This document shows, one piece after another, positions 62,201 through 64,000 of a stretch of DNA of 64,000 bases. The position numbers were made by a program, and so were the translations under genes. Source of the DNA: Prinia subflava (lineage: Eukaryota; Chordata; Aves; Passeriformes; Cisticolidae); the NCBI RefSeq assembly GCF_021018805.1, contig NC_086256.1, positions 9,490,032 to 9,554,031 of the forward strand. Reading direction: 5' to 3'. Position 1 is the first letter of the stretch. Each line of letters begins with the position of its first letter. A model generated the notes under the pieces. That model saw only the letters and a program-made list of their open reading frames with translations, did no database searches and was not told the origin of the DNA.

Positions 62201-64000
62201 TTGAATACCAGCTGAAGCTGCTTTAAGTGAAAACAGTTGAAGAAACTTCATTAGAGCAGTAGAGCAGTTTATGAATCTCCAGTGTTGCGGTTTATTCAGT
62301 GTGTGCTAGATTATGATTTTAAAAAGGTCCTCAATCTGGAATGTGTCAGTCTGAATATAAGTAACTGAAAAATAATTTTTCAGTATATGAAGTAGGAACT
62401 AAGGGATTTTTTTGCCGGTGTTTATATTACCAAAGAAAAAAAATGACACAAATGTTTTATGCTAAGTGCAGCACTTAAAATTACATAGTGAAAAAACAAA
62501 AATGTGGGTACAGGACCTATTTATTTCTTAAATGTTGTTTTATACAGGGATGTGAAAACAGTTCGTTAAAGAACATTGGGACAACTGTTAATTAGACCCC
62601 TTAATTACCCTCCTATGGACCATCCCAGCATTTCCCTGGAATGAAATTTATTTCAGGATCCTGCTATAGTCTGTGAGCCTTATGACAGCTTTCATGGGTA
62701 TCATTTTAATATCAGTCTTAGGGTTTTGATGGCATTTTAATGTCATTGCCAGTTTTATTCTTTTGGCCTTTTAAGTTCCTGGTTTTCTACTCATCCTTTG
62801 AAAGGCTGCTAGTGAATAGCTTTTCAAAACATGAAAATGAAAGGAGCTCCAAAGTTTAATTATTTTCTTGTTTATGTGTAGGATTAGAAGTGGTAAGACA
62901 GAGGCTGCACAGATTCACGGTTGGTGGTATAGCAATGCTGGTGTTGAACTGCAGCTTTACCATCATGGGGGTGTTTAGTGGTCTCTGTTAGCTCACATTC
63001 TAGCCTCGACAGCAATAAGTCAGTCTTCATGCCTTTAGGTTTGGATTGACCTTCCTGGTCTTGAGGAGTGAGGAAAGCTCCCGTGCTTCAGGTGGGGCTT
63101 TGGCTAGAGCATAGTATATAGAGAAATTTAATCTATTCTGCAAGATGGCAGTCTGCTTCTGTAGCTGAGTAAAATCATTACAGGAACACGGGGTTCATCT
63201 ATTTATTTGTTTGTTTGTTTATTATGCCTTCTGACTTCAATTTTCTTTCAATTGTTCACATATGCAGTTACACTAGAGTAATTCTGAAGTGTTTTACTTA
63301 GTAAAAACTTCATTACCTTTTATTATTACCTTCCTTGCAGCACGAAAGGGAGGTGAGTCCGGCAAGACTTATAGGACACAAAAAGAGCCACTGCCTTTTG
63401 GCTGTTTTACTTCATGACTATCAGTGTTTGAAAAACTGTTTCAAGTAGTGGTGTTTTAGTCTCCTAAAAAGCTCCTGCTTTAATGGAGCCAATCTGTTTT
63501 TGTCTTAATCTCTTATTTGCACTAAAGGGTATTCTTGACCTGTCAGGAAGTATTTGAAAAAAAATTAGGAGAGGTATAAAAAATTCTTTTTGTACAAAAA
63601 ATAAATCAAACTTTCCATTATGAAATCTCATTTTCCACATCCAGATTTTTTTTCCTGTTGCTTTCTGATTCTACTCTCTTTAAATATTTTTCATCAATCA
63701 GTCAGGATGTTACTTGTTGCTGTTTCACCCGTTACAGTCATGGGAGGTGTGTTGCCTTTGCACGCTTTTCTGTCTGCCTGGAGAATCTGTGTGGGGGAAG
63801 AAATAATTTGCTTTCATAAGAATTGGGTCCTCTAGAAACTAAACTTTCATGAGGGATGAAATAGCAAATAATTTGAATGTAAGGAAGGCTTAATCTAGCC
63901 CTGGGCATGAACAACTAAATACGTCATCCATAGATGATAAGAAAACATTCATCTTGCTCTGGATGTGTACTCAAATTTCCTCATATATACTGCTTCAAGA
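59201..64000 (+). other. EIF2B3: EIF2B3 intron 2, 5' portion
   Basis: AT-richer than the rest of the window. It contains a TTTG-type run (about 63199-63224) and a 12-bp stretch at 63341-63352 with strong splice signals on both sides (see findings). No annotated EIF2B3 exon, other gene or clear transposon is recognised. Confidence 0.65.

Overview
The window is nuclear DNA of a bird. It carries several CR1 LINE fragments, compact GT-AG introns and GC-rich first exons. The gene order ZSWIM5 - UROD - HECTD3 - EIF2B3 is the conserved vertebrate block known from human 1p34.1. I cannot name the species. All exons were placed by hand from splice signals, reading phase and remembered family sequences; no search was run.

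Layout: (1) About 1-27,150, + strand: the last 12 coding exons of ZSWIM5 (4404-25578) with introns and a 3' UTR of about 1.55 kb. The first exons, including the SWIM zinc finger, lie upstream of the window. One intron holds a 1.9 kb dead CR1 element. (2) 28,119-31,529, - strand: complete UROD, 10 coding exons, 369 aa, all catalytic residues I know to look for present. (3) 31,530-31,848: a GC-rich divergent promoter between UROD and HECTD3 with four copies of a YY1-type GCCATCTTG motif. (4) 31,849-41,464, + strand: complete HECTD3 (copy A), 21 exons, 847 aa. (5) 41,561-46,280: intergenic, with CR1 debris. (6) 46,607-54,794, + strand: a second complete HECTD3-like gene (copy B), 21 exons, 846 aa, all splice phases conserved and the catalytic cysteine retained. 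(7) 55,478 onward, + strand: exons 1 and 2 of EIF2B3, with the rest beyond the window.

The main discovery is the tandem HECTD3 pair. Copy A looks canonical. Copy B is intact but strongly diverged, most of all in the DOC-type domain thought to read substrates (about 41% identity in one exon, against 74-88% in parts of the HECT domain). Against that background two segments are almost identical. One is a 363-bp block containing all of exon 1 (31823-32185 and 46581-46943, no mismatch). The other is a 153-bp block at the end of exon 16 (39526-39678 and 53052-53204, two mismatches). Both run a few bases into the following intron. This is the mark of recent patchy gene conversion between old paralogues, with assembly error in the GC-rich exon 1 as the main alternative for that block.

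Functionally the neighbours are unrelated housekeeping genes: heme synthesis (UROD), ubiquitin ligation (HECTD3 pair), translation initiation (EIF2B3), and a SWIM-zinc-finger protein probably acting with Cullin ligases (ZSWIM5). They are held together by shared or closely spaced promoters.
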